The notes: generated from the letters alone by a model not told the origin. A DNA stretch of 64,000 nt from Terana coerulea (GCA_024811115.1 JAKOGH010000851.1:277837-341836); one strand, 5' to 3'; positions 33,700 to 46,281 are shown, counted from the first letter of the stretch. A program made the numbers and translations.

Positions 33700-35141
33700 G
33701 GCCGTGGCCAAAAACGGCTGTTAAGTACGAGCCGGCAATCAAACGAGCCCAGCGATATTCTATGAGTCAGCAAAGCAATGGTGGGGCGAAGTAAGAGCAC
33801 CAGGTGAGAGGGTTAGCGGGCATAAAAGGAGTACGCAGTTGGCTTGCCAGCGGAGGTCTGCGGGGCGCTGTACACGGTGATAGGTGGGGCATCATCGCCA
33901 GTGATACCTATTGTCGTGGAACTTGTGTTCTACAAGCTGCCAGTCGTCAGCTCAGTTTTGCGATGCGCAGTTTAAAGAATTTGTGTACCTGAGGTGCCCT
34001 TGACTGTTCAAGACAGATACGAGTGATGCCTCACTATCACCAATACGTGTGACGTGGACGCCCCGATAATTTGCACATGCTAGGATCAGAAGCCTTTGGG
34101 AAGCAAGTACAAACAAGGCGGCCTCGGGCCACTCTCTGGACTGGCCAGTGACTCGTTTCGACTACCACGAACCAGCCCTGGGGCGGAATTGTTCTATATA
34201 TGTGGTGTTGATGGCTACCGTTAAGTAACGTTGATCTCCCGCTCAGCGGAGCCTGCTCAACGCCGATAAGCGCAACTGTGTAATCGCCCCAGACAAGGTT
34301 TAAGCGCTGCTACTAGGATGTGCAAGTATGCCCTTCCTATATGAAAGCGTGCAATCACTTGCCTTCTGAGCTAAAAATGTAAGCGAAAGATCCGTTAAGT
34401 ATGAGTGCTACGGATACATCCTAGGACAAAGCTCGGATTAGCTTCGACCTCCTTGTACCGCAGAGACGAAGCCTACCGGTTGCTGTGTGCCATGACATGC
34501 CATCGAGTTCGACCGAGGCATGGTAACAGTCAACGCGTTTGGCGCAGAGTATCATTCTGTTGACCGGACATACCAGGGGGCATTGAAGATGGGCATCCTG
34601 AAAGGTAAGGGTCAACGATTTCACGGGCGTGCCGAGTCGGCTCCAAAAGAAGTGACCTGCCAGCGTTTTGAGCCAAGATCCTACGGGGTATGGGTTGAAC
34701 CCTCCTCTGACTAGGTTTATCGAATGCGAAGGGACTCACCCGGAGCAATTTGATAGATAACAATTTGCGAGCGCGGGTGGGCTCGAGATGTGACCCACGG
34801 AGCGCCGCCAGCCTGAGCACATTACATTGGATGCAGAGTTTGGTACCAGCCTGAGTCGCCCAAATTATGCCTTGCTTCAGATACGTATGCCACTTGACGA
34901 GGATCGTAATGAACCGAATCTATCAATGTTGCTTAACAGTGGCGCAACATTACGAACTGCACCGCCTGTTGCTTTGCTGAAGGAGTCGTGTCGCCCTGGC
35001 TGAAGTTGTCGCAGCCGCCCTGTCCATCGCAGATACAAATGACACAAATAATTGATAGCTGTGCGCGACAGATGCGGACTTATTGTATTGTACAAGCTTC
35101 ATCTTGGCTCCTGGGTATCGCTTTGTTTGCACCGATGGTTC
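33700..35141. other. Intergenic region between copy G and the pseudokinase gene
   Basis: About 1.4 kb with only short domain-less frames. It should contain the promoter of copy G and the terminator of the pseudokinase gene. No repeat was recognised. Confidence 0.45.
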
Positions 35142-37742
35142 CTACCACTCCGTTACGACGTGGACCTCAGCGGAGTACATGTAGCACGCCCAGCCGGGAA
35201 ACCTGATCTCAAAACAACTGATCAATACCTTGGAAGGCCCAAGAAGGAAAGCATGCGCACATAGCCTTGGGATAAACCACGATCCTGTCTCCCTTCTTTG
35301 CCAACTGCACAATCGGGTGGTGGTGGTCAAAGCTGACACGGTGCGTCCGGGGCGTGCTGTCCGCGAACGGGCACCTAAACACCTCAAACCGTCTCGGTCC
35401 GATCATGTGGCCTCTCCAATTCCCCGGAGAATCCTGTGCGAGGTTGACCTCAGTTTCCTCCTTCTCCCCACTGGAGGGGCGCTGAACGACCCTTCGCAGA
35501 GCAATCTCGACCCAGGCCCATGCGCCGTTTCTTGGGTCTGCGGCTTACGCACCGAGGGGCTGCATCAGTTACCCTAGTTCAGCAGAACATGACTAAGGAC
35601 GCACAGGTATAGTCCGCGCCCTGGTCGTGGCACCGCAGTTCGAAGCTGAGCCGGCGCAAGGGGTGCTCGTCGGTGCCATCAATAGGCGGTGTTATTAGGT
35701 ACGCCTTGTTCATACCATCTGTCACCCATCCGTACGCCTGGACCTTTGTCGGCACCATGCGCCACGTCTCCATCTGCCCGGCCGGCACGTTGCTGAAGTC
35801 GCCCAACGAGGCTGGGCCGGAGAACATGTCGCCAGTTATCGAGGCGGTCTTGTTGCCGCTTATCAGTTGCAAAGGTCGGAGGCGCTGGGACGCGCAACGG
35901 GGTCTGATTCGAGACAACGGGAGATGAGCTTGCGGAGGAGTTGTTCGCCGTCGAACGGAGGGTCTGAGTGCGAGGCAAGAAGTATGTCAAGCATACTGGA
36001 GAGCAGCAGGCCGTAACTGTAGATGTCGCTCGCTGCGGTGGCGTTGGCTGAACCAACATCGTCCTTGAGCTCCGGTGCAACCCACGCTGAAAGTGCTGTT
36101 TGAACATTCACGGACGTGATGGTATCTGTCTGCGCGAGCTGGGAAGTTGGATGCTGACGCACGATAGTGCGATGTTGCCTTCTGCATCCACCTGGACGGT
36201 ACCCTGGTCGACGAATCCAATGAGCCAACGCCTCTCGACGAATGAACTGCACCTCACCGGGCGGAGTCCACCGTGAACCACGGGCGGATCACGGTTGTGA
36301 AGATAGTCCAGGCCCCGAGCGATATCGGACACCTATGCGTATGCTCAGACCCGCAGGCGAAACTCCACGAATTAACATACCAGTCGCAGATAGTCCGGCG
36401 CAATGGTCTTACTGAGGTAGTCGAGGATATTGTCGGAGGAGTATGGTAGGAGAATAAATGGTGGCGAGTCGGTTGTTGATGCAGCCAAGAAGCCTGGGTC
36501 ATGTGATTTATTAGCCACGGCGACCTCAGGGTCGGCTTGGGTAAATCGAGCATACCTTGAACCCGGGTGCTGCGCAAAGACTTCCAAAGCTGGGACATTT
36601 GTTAGTCAAAGCTACAGCGAAGGGTTTAGGATGCTACCTACTTTCACAATATCATGAACAGTCTATGAATGCTTGGTCAGACGTTAAATACGGAGACTTA
36701 AGTGCTGGGTCGTACCTCTGCATCTTTCATCTCCAGAATGCCCACCGACTTGCCCAGCCACCGTCCAACCCGAATGGTCGAGCTCACATCCGTGCCAAGC
36801 AAGAACCCCCGCTCGACTTCAAACCCTGTGACCGTCCAGCTCTTGATCTTCACCTTCTTGCCATGCATCTCGCTCTCGAGCCGTTTCACGCCTGCGCGAA
36901 GGAACGCCTTCTCCTCCGAGCGTAGGCTCGCCTGGCCGCTCTCCTCGCGCTCGAGCACCGCCTGCATCGCGGTCATCATGTGCTCCGGGTCCGTATGCAT
37001 CGTGCCGAGTAGCTCATCGAGGAACTCTCGTGATGCAGTGGCGGAGCGCAGCGCATCGAGCTTGTCCGAGGCGTCCTGTGCGAGTGCGAGCTGCTGCGCC
37101 GCAATCGCGGCCTGTTGGTGAGAATGAGAATTCATGAGCGCCCAGAGGTCGTCGAGCTTGCGGTTCGTGACAAGCAGCGCGGCGTTCTGAAACCCGAGAC
37201 AGGCATTCCAAATGTGCCGTTCGTGTTCCTCTAGCTTGAGCTTCAGGTCATCTGCGGTCAGCATTGCCTTGAGGAATGGCTTGCGCTGCTCGGTGACAAC
37301 GAAGTTGAGTACATTTTCGAGGTTTCTGCGATCAATGTCATTTTGAGTACTCTCGAGGCAGAACGAAGGGGTCTTAACTGACCTGATAAGGAAGTTGACC
37401 GGTTTCTGGATTGAGTCGTCGCCGAAGTTTTGTGGGACCTTCAACGACCCCAAAATCTCGCAGACATGCTTGAACAGTAGTCTAACTTGGTGTTTGTTCT
37501 GTTTTGTCTATTCGCGAAGTCAGTTTGGGAGCAATTTTCCATGTAAATTCTGGTCTCACTCACCAGTTGTACCGCATCCCATATCTGTGTGACAACAGCG
37601 GTTACAGCAGACGAAATCGGCTCTGGGATGTTCTCCAGCGTCTAGTCGCAGACATCATGTTAGCAGAGATCTGGAACCAAAGAGACTTCTTGCTTACATG
37701 TAAGGTCAGGTTCACTATACTCTGCAGGTCGCTCAGGTCCAT
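35142..37742 (-). CDS. Helical domain + pseudokinase + C-terminal beta domain protein (MLKL-like layout)
   Basis: Exon 1 (37698-37742) encodes MDLSDLQSIVNLTLH, exon 2 (37564-37641) TLENIPEPISSAVTAVVTQ, then a long helical region (LLFKHVCEILGSLKVPQ; LKAMLTADDLKLKLEEHERH; SEEKAFLRAGVKRLESEM). A kinase fold follows, with an N-lobe GFLLGTDVSSTIRVGRW whose Gly loop is degenerate. The VAIK position reads VGIL (no Lys), the catalytic loop reads VVHGGLRP (no Asp) and the DFG position reads CVS. The fold is otherwise kept: ARGLDYLH, SAWVAPEL, SDIYSYGLLL and ESDPVARPSASDL. The C-terminal part (RRLSFELRCHDQGAD; FRCPFADSTPRTHRVSFDHH; KKGDRIVVYPKAM spliced to FPGWACYMYSAEVHVVTEW) matches a beta domain common in fungal proteins. 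The helical N-terminus plus dead kinase resembles MLKL-type proteins, which is inference. Introns are partly by eye. Confidence 0.72.
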
Positions 37743-38434
37743 GGTGGTACGGTACTAACGTATCTTCTCGATGCAAATCGATGCGAAGAGGTTGGTATAC
37801 GCGTTTGGATCAATGAACAGGCGCCTTCGTGAACGCTATCTTTGTAAGCAGCTAAGCTGATTTAGTTCAATTATTGTGGGAGCAGGGTTGCGTACATACG
37901 ACGAGATAAGTAACCGGTAACCAGGCGAGCAGTACGTTCACTTACGCGCGTTCCCACTTAACACCAAGGCTGAGCTCAGAGCAACGCTAAGGAGCACATC
38001 TGGCATCGATCTAATAGCGCCTCGGCGGAGTTGCAGGAGTCTACGCGGCCTCAGGGTCGGACTTGGCTAGCGGTTGACGTAGGCAGCGGGCAATAAGAGC
38101 GCTGATCTGGCCCGTGTCACTGAAAATCGAGTGCAGTACCACGCCAAGGATGTTACTGGCATAGAGTATCGGCATGAAAGTGATAATACTTGACGAATGT
38201 CGGTATCTTTCCTGAGAGATGCATGAGAGCAAACAAGAGAGGTCAAACGCCACGAAGCTTCAAAACCTTAGAAGACTCTTTCGGCGATTGCCGAAAACAA
38301 AGCGCCCTTCTCCTTTCGATTCCGACGCGGTGCATTTCCATAACATCACCAATTCCCCCAAGAATACATGTGCTATATAAACCGGTCTCAAGTCAAAACC
38401 ACGAGAGAAAATTAGTGCCACAGTCTATCCCGAA
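37743..38434. other. Intergenic region
   Basis: Promoter side of the pseudokinase gene and 3' side of GLE2. No gene or repeat recognised. Confidence 0.45.
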
Positions 38435-39793
38435 TCACCGCTTGGCCTGAGGCGATTTTCTCTTCACATCCTCGTCCTTCACAGGATGCAACATGATCTT
38501 GTTGACCGTACCTGGCGTCATCCCACTATGGCCCTTATGCCAATCGTACGCTACGGCGTATGCCAGTATGGTTCCAGTGCGGTTGAAGTCCATGCAAGGT
38601 ACCGGTCCCGGCAACGGATCGAAAACTATGAAATCTACACGTCAGAACGCGTACTCAGCCAAGACAGCCAACGGCGAACGCACATCGCAGTCGGGAGCGA
38701 GCCTCGCCGTCCCAAAAGTTGATAACGCCGTCCGAGCCGCAGGTGGCAAACGTTCCGTGAACGGGATGATAACAAATATCGTTCACAGCGTGCACGGTGA
38801 CCTCGGTCTTTGTTTGGTTATCGCGCCGATGGCACTTGAATGAGAAGTTCAGGCTACGTCATGCTGACCGTCAGGTTGAAGGCAGGTAAAATATGTTCGG
38901 GAAGTACGCACTCGGCATCCTTGGTTTCCCAGTACTGAATCGAGCAACGGCCCTCTATGCTCGCGAGAGCATATCCGCGTGCATGACATCTCACGACCCG
39001 AGTTTGCATTCGAAGCGGACTTTGTGTGCTCTATGATTCGCGGGTAAGTGACGCAGAGAAGGAAATAGGGAAAGTCGACGAACTTGAAATGGGACCGTTG
39101 GATTGTTGAGGTTGTACATCAGGAGGTGGCGGTCGGCCGTGCCTACCACCAGCATTGGATGGTGCACATCCATGGTGTAGCACCGCTCTGGTAGCTGCAC
39201 TGTGGCGATTGGATTTGGTGTGCGCAGATCCCAGTACTGATCGTGTTGTGGGTGTGTTTGTGGGATAGAAGCAATAGTGCCAACACTCACCTTCAGAGTC
39301 TTGTCCCAGCTTCCTGTAGCTAGTATCCCTCCTTGTGGCGAGTCTACCCATCTCACCGCCTTAATCGGCGCGTCATGTTGCGCGACTTGCTGATTCTGAC
39401 CAGTGGCAAGGTCGAGCATCCGGCCAGCGCCGTCCACGCCTCCCGACAAGACCTTCGTTCCATCCTGTACGCGTGATGTGAGCTGGCGATCGAGAAGAGA
39501 TATAAAGCACGCACCGTGCTCCAGCATACGCTCAGTGCTGGCCCTTGGTGACTATACACCGCCTTCCCCTGTGTCTGCCCGCTCGGCCCCACTTCGTAGA
39601 TCCGCACATTGTTCGCGTTGTCCCAGCTCCCGATAGCAAGATAGTCCGCCTGCGGCGAGAATGCAAGACTTGACACGGAATCTGAGGGAGGCTCGGCTAC
39701 CGCAATGTCGTTGGACACATCGACGATGTTCGAGCTGGTGCTGCCTGTCGCTGAGCCGCCACTCGACAGATTCGTGCTGAACAGCCCTGACAT
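38435..39793 (-). CDS. GLE2: mRNA export factor GLE2/RAE1 (WD40 propeller)
   Basis: Nuclear-pore-associated WD40 protein for poly(A)+ RNA export, partner of Nup98-type nucleoporins. Start [12 protein letters not shown] at 39793 after a pyrimidine-rich leader. Blades visible in order: [67 protein letters not shown] spliced to [40 protein letters not shown], then [81 protein letters not shown] and the C-terminal signature [20 protein letters not shown]. The last residues are KRKSPQAKR. All blades remain in frame when short introns are removed, so the gene looks intact and under normal constraint. Confidence 0.92.
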
Positions 39794-40741
39794 GACGGTG
39801 GATGAAGAGAGGCTCGAAGACGTGAAATGGGGAGGTGGTAGTAGGGTTGTAACTGGTCCGTGCACTGGCAGGCCCGAGCGCGGCGGCGCACAAGGGAGTG
39901 GCGGGCTGATGCTGATCCAGTCATTGTTCGACTTGACACGCCCCCGGCACCGAGGTTTTGCCGGAATGAGACACGGTCGCGCGATCATGTGATCGTGCAA
40001 AGGACTGCTGGCTCTGCCGCGACATCTGCTTCCACAGCCAGATTCGCGTCAGTTTCGGCAAGAAAGACGCGTAGAACTTTCATGCTGCGATAGACAGTCG
40101 TGTACACCGACGTACAAGGCCGCCGTGGACACAGCTGCCAGGCGCTGCAGGAGTAAGCAAACGCATAGGCGTGGGAATCGCATGGCTCAAAGGGGTACCA
40201 TATGGGCGCCCCGCTCCGCTGCCATACCGTAACCTCTCGGTAACCTCCAAGTTCCAGCCAACGCAAGAACGACGTTTGTCGCCCGGCCTGACGCGATACA
40301 TCCAAACTTGAAGTCTGCGGCTGGCATCTTCGCACGTCTGCCGGATGATGCGGGCCTGTTTCGAGGGAAACGACTCATAGTTAGACCCGGAACGTTTTGC
40401 ACCAGATCTTACTGCGTCCGTGGGTGTTGCATTGTCCGAGTCTCGTAAGGGCTTACGAGCTAATAGTCGTGACTAACGTGTCCTATGAGTTATTCAGACT
40501 ATGTGTTTTGAAATAAAGCAATGTTCGAGTTTCTAGTTTTGTGACACTTCAAATTCAGACCATTCCTGACGAAAGCTGAGCGGCGGCCTACACGCGGCCC
40601 TACACGGTAATCACTAGAATTCCAAGTGCGAGTTACAAACTGCACAATCAGCCGTGATAAAATGTGAGTTGTACCATGGCTCTTAGCAACAAGGGATCTG
40701 ACAAACCAATATATGATGGTGTGACGAAGAGATGACATGGG
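39794..40741. other. Intergenic region upstream of GLE2
   Basis: No domain-bearing frame; probable GLE2 promoter and the 3' flank of the seven-helix gene. Confidence 0.45.
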
Positions 40742-43660
40742 TCACACTACCACATTCTGCCCTGATCGTAGCCCAAGTTCAAAGACACCTGCGCCTCTGT
40801 GTCCGGAGCGTGTGTCAGACGCTGCGACATTCCTGCAGGCTTCCACATGCAGTATGAAGCGCGAGGAAGTGATACTGATGAGTGCAATGGTGATGCTGTG
40901 AGCATGGATCAGCTAATTGAGACCTGCCGTTGACTTCAAGCACTCCGGAGAACTCACAGAATTACGGGAAGAAGCTTTGTATCCTATGAGCACTTGTTGA
41001 GTCATACTCGCAGTCATTTTTAGGAACAGAAGAAACATACTTCCAGTGCGAGTGCAATGACAAAGTTCAGCAGTCGAAGAACTAAGCCAAAATCGTAAGA
41101 ATAATGCAATGGACGATAACGCCTTAGCGGAAACTCACACAAGAGCGCCTAGGTGCATGAATTCAAAGTTCAGTTGAGCTCGGAAGATGCATAGCTTGGG
41201 ATACGTACGACAAACCATAAGGCACCATCCCTGCCGAGAGAATTAAGGACGTCGATGCCACGGCGATATGGTCGGTGAAAGGAATTGAGGAAGCACACGC
41301 AGATCATCGCAATTTCCAGTGTGAACTATCATCGACGATGAGTATAGACGACTCAGAAAGACTGGTGGCACGTACGAGACATGCGTAGTGTCAGATTTCG
41401 GTATTTTAGTGTTATTAAGGTACCGTCACTATGCTTACTGCACCCGGACACCACTCGTAGTGTATATAAGTCACTTACATACTTGTACCTATCCCTTACG
41501 CGTTTGCACCCTCTCGGGTGCTGCACACCATCACTCTTACCGTTCTCGACATCATGCGCAGTGCCCGCGCCGTCCCCAAGACCTTATTTTGATACAAACG
41601 CGTCCCGGTTGGCTCCCGGCACCAAAGCCGTCCGTCGGTCTCTTACCCCTTCGACCGACACTCTTGGGGACCTCTCGTTCATTCTATGGCCCCGTCGCTA
41701 TTCCCCACGTCGCTCTCGCTGTCGACCACACCCCTCGTACGACTTTGCGTCGTCGTCGGCCGACGCCGCCCTCTGCGACTCTCGGCGCTTCGCTGCGCCG
41801 AATCCGCTCATCGCTCGCTAGCCGTTCCTGGCCTGAGCTCCATCCGTTCATCCGCGCGGCAGCCGTGCCTGCCTGCGCCACTCCCGTCGTCATTCGGTCA
41901 AGTTGATCTCGCGGCCCATCATGCTTTCGTCGACGCTCATGCGCTGAGCTGTCCCGCCGCCGTCGCCGCCTATCCGATCAGTGTCCTGAAGAGGACTCGA
42001 CACCGACGCGTCGCTGATATCCCGACTGTCAGCATCCTCGTTCGTTCATCCGTGCGTCCTTCCGCAAGCACTCGCGCGCCTTCAAGAGCGCCATCTGCGA
42101 TTGGTGGACAAGTATATGGTCTAGGGTTAGGAGTTGGATACTCCTGGTTGTATCGAGGTGCAGACGCAAACAGGCTCCCTTGCGAGGTGAGCGCTGTTGT
42201 GCACGGCATGCGTGCCGCCGTCCCCTGGATTGGGTGACCAGCATCGCCAAGTGTTGGCTTGATGCACGCGCTGGAGTCGGAGTACTTGCGCGATTTGGTG
42301 CGCCATCCGATGTGTTCGGATGCGCGTTCGGTCTTTGCCCTCGTGACGTTCTCAGTTGGATTGAGTTTTTGTCTACCCCCATTTGTCACCTTCATCTCGC
42401 CCCATGTCCCCAAGTCTTGCTTCGCACATATCCATTGAACACCATATCCACATTCATTCTTTTATATCTCCCTTTACCCTTGCTCTCTTGTTCTTTCACT
42501 GCAAGCCTCTACAGCTCGTCTTCTCACTGCAGGGCTTGAAGGGGAGTGTCAGATTTCGGTATTTTAGTGTTATTAAGGTACCGTCACTATGCTTACTGCA
42601 CCCCGGACACCACTCGTAGTGTATATAAGTCACTTACATACTTGTACCTATCCCTTACGCTGTTTGCACCCTCTCGGGTGCTGCACACCATCACTCTTAC
42701 CGTTCTCGACATCATGCGCGAGTGCCCGCGCCGTCCCCAAGACCTTATTTTGATATCGTAGTATCCTTTCACAAGAGGTACTGTTTTCGTGCTGACACAC
42801 GCATTAAAGGGCACATAAAACTCCAAAGTCTCTGTTGTAAGGCGGTGAAAGCTGATCAGAGGGTTGAATGAAGATCTAGGAGCCTGCAACTTACCCTCAA
42901 TACGTAAAATAGCAAGAATTTGCACTACGATCGCTGGGATGTAGATGATTGCAAATACACTAATCATTATTATCTTGGTAGTTCTTTGTCGGTCCCATAG
43001 AATGTAGCAGTAATATGCCATATATGCTATTTATAACATGTAAGCTGACTGATGAAACGCAACACGCAGAGACTCACCATGCGTGGACAGCGATGAAGCA
43101 ATTGATACACAGAGAAGGATCGCAAATGCAGCATTGCAGCTATACATGGTTAACATGTAAGTGAACGCTTGTCGGTTTACTAAACGTACTCCTGCAAGGC
43201 GTCTGAGTCAGACAGTCTCTTATTTTGGGGTGAATTGAGCTCACAGCAGTTTTCAGCTCGGGGCGAAGGCCGCTTATTGCTAGATTTCTGTTTGAGCGAT
43301 TATATGAATACCAGGTAAGTCAGACATACTATACGCCGCATACACCAGCGAGATATCCACGGTCCAGCGGTTCACTAAGTAAACCACCTTAGTGAAGCCT
43401 CGTCCCTTGACCACAAGTTTGCCTCTTGACGCAGGCATAGTGTGTGATCCCAAAGGCAGAGAGCCACGGCAGAAGCTACCGCGTAGGTCATTAACAGCGG
43501 GAGTGAGTGAATATTTGAGAGTATAGAAGGTATACCTCACCTGAAGAATATTTAGTCGCAACGAGGATGTTGATTGGGTTGAACTTGAGAACAGTGAGCA
43601 AGGCGGCCAGACTGGCGAGCGGAGAGTCGGACATGCCGCCCCTAGGAGCGAGCGTAGCTC
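40742..43660 (-). pseudogene. DUF6533-like seven-helix membrane protein, split by an LTR-type element
   Basis: Fragments in order on the minus strand match the large basidiomycete family of seven-helix proteins of unknown function: FTKVVYLVNRWTVDISLVYA (equivalent to the KVLYLLNRY helix), AYYCYILWDRQRTTKIIMIS with VFAIIYIPAIVVQILAIL, ETLEFYVPFNACVSTKTVPL then VKGYY, RRGIDVLNSLGRDGALWFVV (the conserved LLDILIRDSxLYF block) and ITIALISITSSRFILHVEA near the end, stop at 40742. The exon carrying VKGYY is interrupted at 42757 by the element 41389-42756; joining its flanks across the 5-bp duplication continues the frame into ACLVRATS. The upstream end is uncertain (perhaps an ATG near 43633). The insertion should abolish a normal product. 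Confidence 0.7.
41389..42756. mobile_element. Short LTR-type retroelement (TRIM-like) with 5-bp TSD
   Basis: Two direct repeats of about 207-210 bp, 41389-41595 and 42547-42756, are almost identical and begin TGTCAGATTTCGGTATTTTA. They contain GTGTATATAAG, a possible TATA box. CGTAG flanks the element at 41384-41388 and 42757-42761. The right repeat is preceded by a purine run (GAAGGGGAG), a likely polypurine tract, and TGGCTCCCGGCACC, a possible primer site, lies soon after the left repeat. The 950-bp interior has no gag or pol motif, so the element is non-autonomous. Near-identity of the repeats implies recent insertion. Confidence 0.85.
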
Positions 43661-44933
43661 TAGGATTGTGCAAAAAACTGTAGGCGACAGGGTGCGTGCA
43701 AAACAATCGACTTCCCACTGTGGTCATGACCAGAATAAGTACAGGTACAGAGACTATCATCAACAGTATCAACATACCCTGCCCCATAGTGGAATTTCCC
43801 AGCTTACCACAAAGCAAGATCGAGATTGCGTACTTGGGACATGCTTCATCTTCTCATCTCGGCATCCGTGGCGCAAACAGATGCAGTGATGTGCCTTTGG
43901 CAGATAGAAGCCGAACGGTCAAATTGGTATAGTGACCGCAGACTAAAATAAGTTGGCCCTGACCCAAAGATGATGAATGGCTGTGTTACTTACTTCAATC
44001 GTGGTAATAATCCGGTAGGTTCACTCGCGAACATGATGACCGAGATGAGGTGAAGTGCCCTAAAGGCAGTTCTAGGCTCTAGGACAGCCTCTTAAATAGT
44101 CGGAAGAGATGCTCTCGTTCCTTTGTATATAGAGGCTGTCACCAAGGTGGGGGTCTTCTGAGGAGTGTCCCGGACTTCGAACCGGCTTCTCGGCAAGAAG
44201 TAGCTTGGATCTCAAGCGCGCTGCGCTGACGACGTCATCATCGTCGTCGTAGGGCCAGGCCAAGGTCGGTAAGTATTCCCCTTGCACGACCTGTACAGCG
44301 ACATTACTTAGCCTCCAGCTTCTCGCAGTACTAAGGGTGACTGGTGATGATTATTAGACAATATTTACAGCCGGCGCTTACGAAAAGTTAGGCTTGAGTT
44401 GGAGCATCAGCCTACAGAGGCACCGTACCTGCTCCACCCAGTTCACCGTCTCACAGCCAATCGCAAGGGCGTGCGCTGGCCCGTTCCCGTCCCATCAGTC
44501 AGAGTTGGAGCGCAGGTCTATCCTAACTTTTCGGAGACGCTCGCTGTAAATATTGTCTATTGTAGACTTACTAGACTGTCTTCCATGTCCCCTGCGTCAT
44601 CCCACCCTCTCAGCCATTTCTCTATATTTACAGTACTCATGGTATTATAATTAACCAGATAAGTACATACTTCATTATCATGCTAATACTTCCCTTAGTT
44701 CATGGGATCGTGCTCGGAGGCATTCACCTGCGTTATGCAGAAATAGAGAGGTGATAATATGAGCGGCGACGCTTGGGCAGCGGGCTCAGGCAAGGGCGGC
44801 GTAAGTATACAGCGGGCTCTTCTCCGGGCTTGCCACATGGGAGATGCCGTGGCGGCCAGGCGATGCCTGACGTGCCGTTTCAAACTCCATGACACTACAC
44901 TGAAGGACCCAGAGTTTGGATGTAGACTACAGT
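43661..44933. other. Upstream flank of the seven-helix gene
   Basis: Short frames only; part may hold unresolved first exons of the seven-helix gene. No other feature seen. Confidence 0.35.
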
Positions 44934-44942
44934 GCCTTGCAG

Positions 44943-46281
44943 TAGTCTCGTTCCCATCCGTATCTAGTGATAGGCAGGGGTTTGCAAACCCTCGGAGGGT
45001 TAAGGGTAAGGGTACAGAGGGTAAGGGTAAGGGTTGGGAAAAGTTAACCCTTATCTGGCAGGGGTCTGCATTTAAATAGCAGACGTGTTGCTGGATAGAG
45101 CTGCAAGTATTGTGAGTGCTGTTTATATCAATACAAACTACTCAAATAGAAGGCTGACATTATAAGTGAATGAAAAAAGCACTCAAAGCACCATTTTCTG
45201 CCCATTTTGGCAAGGGTTTGAAGGGTAACCCCTAACCCTTACCCTTCATGAGGGTAAGGGTTTTGAAGGGTAAGGGTAAGGGTTAGCCTCTAAGCATAGA
45301 GGGTTTACCCTTGCTAATCACTATCCGTATCTATGACATTGGCCTCTGAGGGCCTGCCGTGCGGAGATCGAAATGTCGATGCACGGTAATGTCATAGAAC
45401 GTCTAGTCACTTACGATCATCCAGGTGTAGATCGCTCGCACGTGATCACGCCTGCTCACTCTCGGACTGCCAGTCGCCGCTTCGTTACTGTTTCTCCAGC
45501 TTGTACGCACACATTTGTGCTGAAACAAACATGGTTGACAATGAGATCATAGTACACACACTAATAAAATACAAATTCCAGAGCTACGGGGCTGCTAGAG
45601 GTAGACAAATAACAGCTTCGGGCAGTTGCAGAGGGCAAGCACCAGCATGCATATAGCCAAGGAAACATAGACTGAGAAAAATATATGAGGGTACATCAAC
45701 GCGCATACACAAAGCGAAGAGACATTATGGGGCTTGCGAGCGCTGGAAGGGACGTGAACTCGCTCAATACGAGGCCAAGCGAAATGTCTAGGGAAGCACA
45801 TGTGTCAGAACCCTGGAGACAAACACATACACATCATTCGAGCATCTACAAGCATACCCTGCAGCCAATTCCTCAGCCTCGTGTTCTTTCAAACACATGA
45901 ACACGTGTAAGGCCTCCGTACAACCCGGCCGGGCGTGCTTGCTCTGCGATAATGTTTGGGTGCCCCAAGCGACTACGCGGTACAAAGGTAAGGGAGACAC
46001 ATGTTGGAGTGAGGCATGATAAGTTCTGAGAGCGAAGGAAATGAGGGATACGAGGACAGGACAGAGCAAGCAGGGGGAGGCCGTAGGGTGGTCGTCGAGT
46101 GGTCACCGACTACGTCGTCGGTCGACGTTCAGAGTGAGCCCGAGAGGTGTCACGTGCGAGCGATCTACACCTGGATGATCGGAAGTCACCAGACGTTTTA
46201 ACGCATCACCGTGCATCGATTTTTCGATCTCCGCACGGCAGGCCCCGCCTTGATGCCTTAGACACGGAGGGAATGAGACCA
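44943..46281. mobile_element. MULE-like element I (long TIRs, 9-bp TSD)
   Basis: Left end TAGTCTCGTTCCCA and right end (complement TGGTCTCATTCCC) start imperfect inverted repeats of roughly 150 bp that share ATGACATTGGC-like, TCGATGCACGGT, GATCATCCAGGTGTAGATCG and CTCGCACGTGA segments. Direct copies of GCCTTGCAG at 44934-44942 and 46282-46290 form a 9-bp target duplication, as made by Mutator-like transposases. The interior has no transposase. The left arm is itself interrupted by the MITE at 44965-45323. Confidence 0.72.
44965..45323. mobile_element. hAT-like MITE with telomere-like GGGTAA repeats inside
   Basis: Ends TAGTGAT and ATCACTA form short inverted repeats (extended match TAGTGATxxGCAxGGGT), flanked by TCCGTATC at 44957-44964 and 45324-45331, an 8-bp target duplication. 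The interior is crowded with GGGTAAGGGT units in direct and inverted orientation near both ends (44993-45050 and 45225-45305). An 8-bp duplication and TAGTG-type ends are typical of hAT elements, whose transposases bind subterminal repeats. Confidence 0.78.

Noticed and set aside
44990..45305. Interstitial telomere or chromosome end
   Set aside because: Repeats lie within an element with inverted ends and an 8-bp target duplication.
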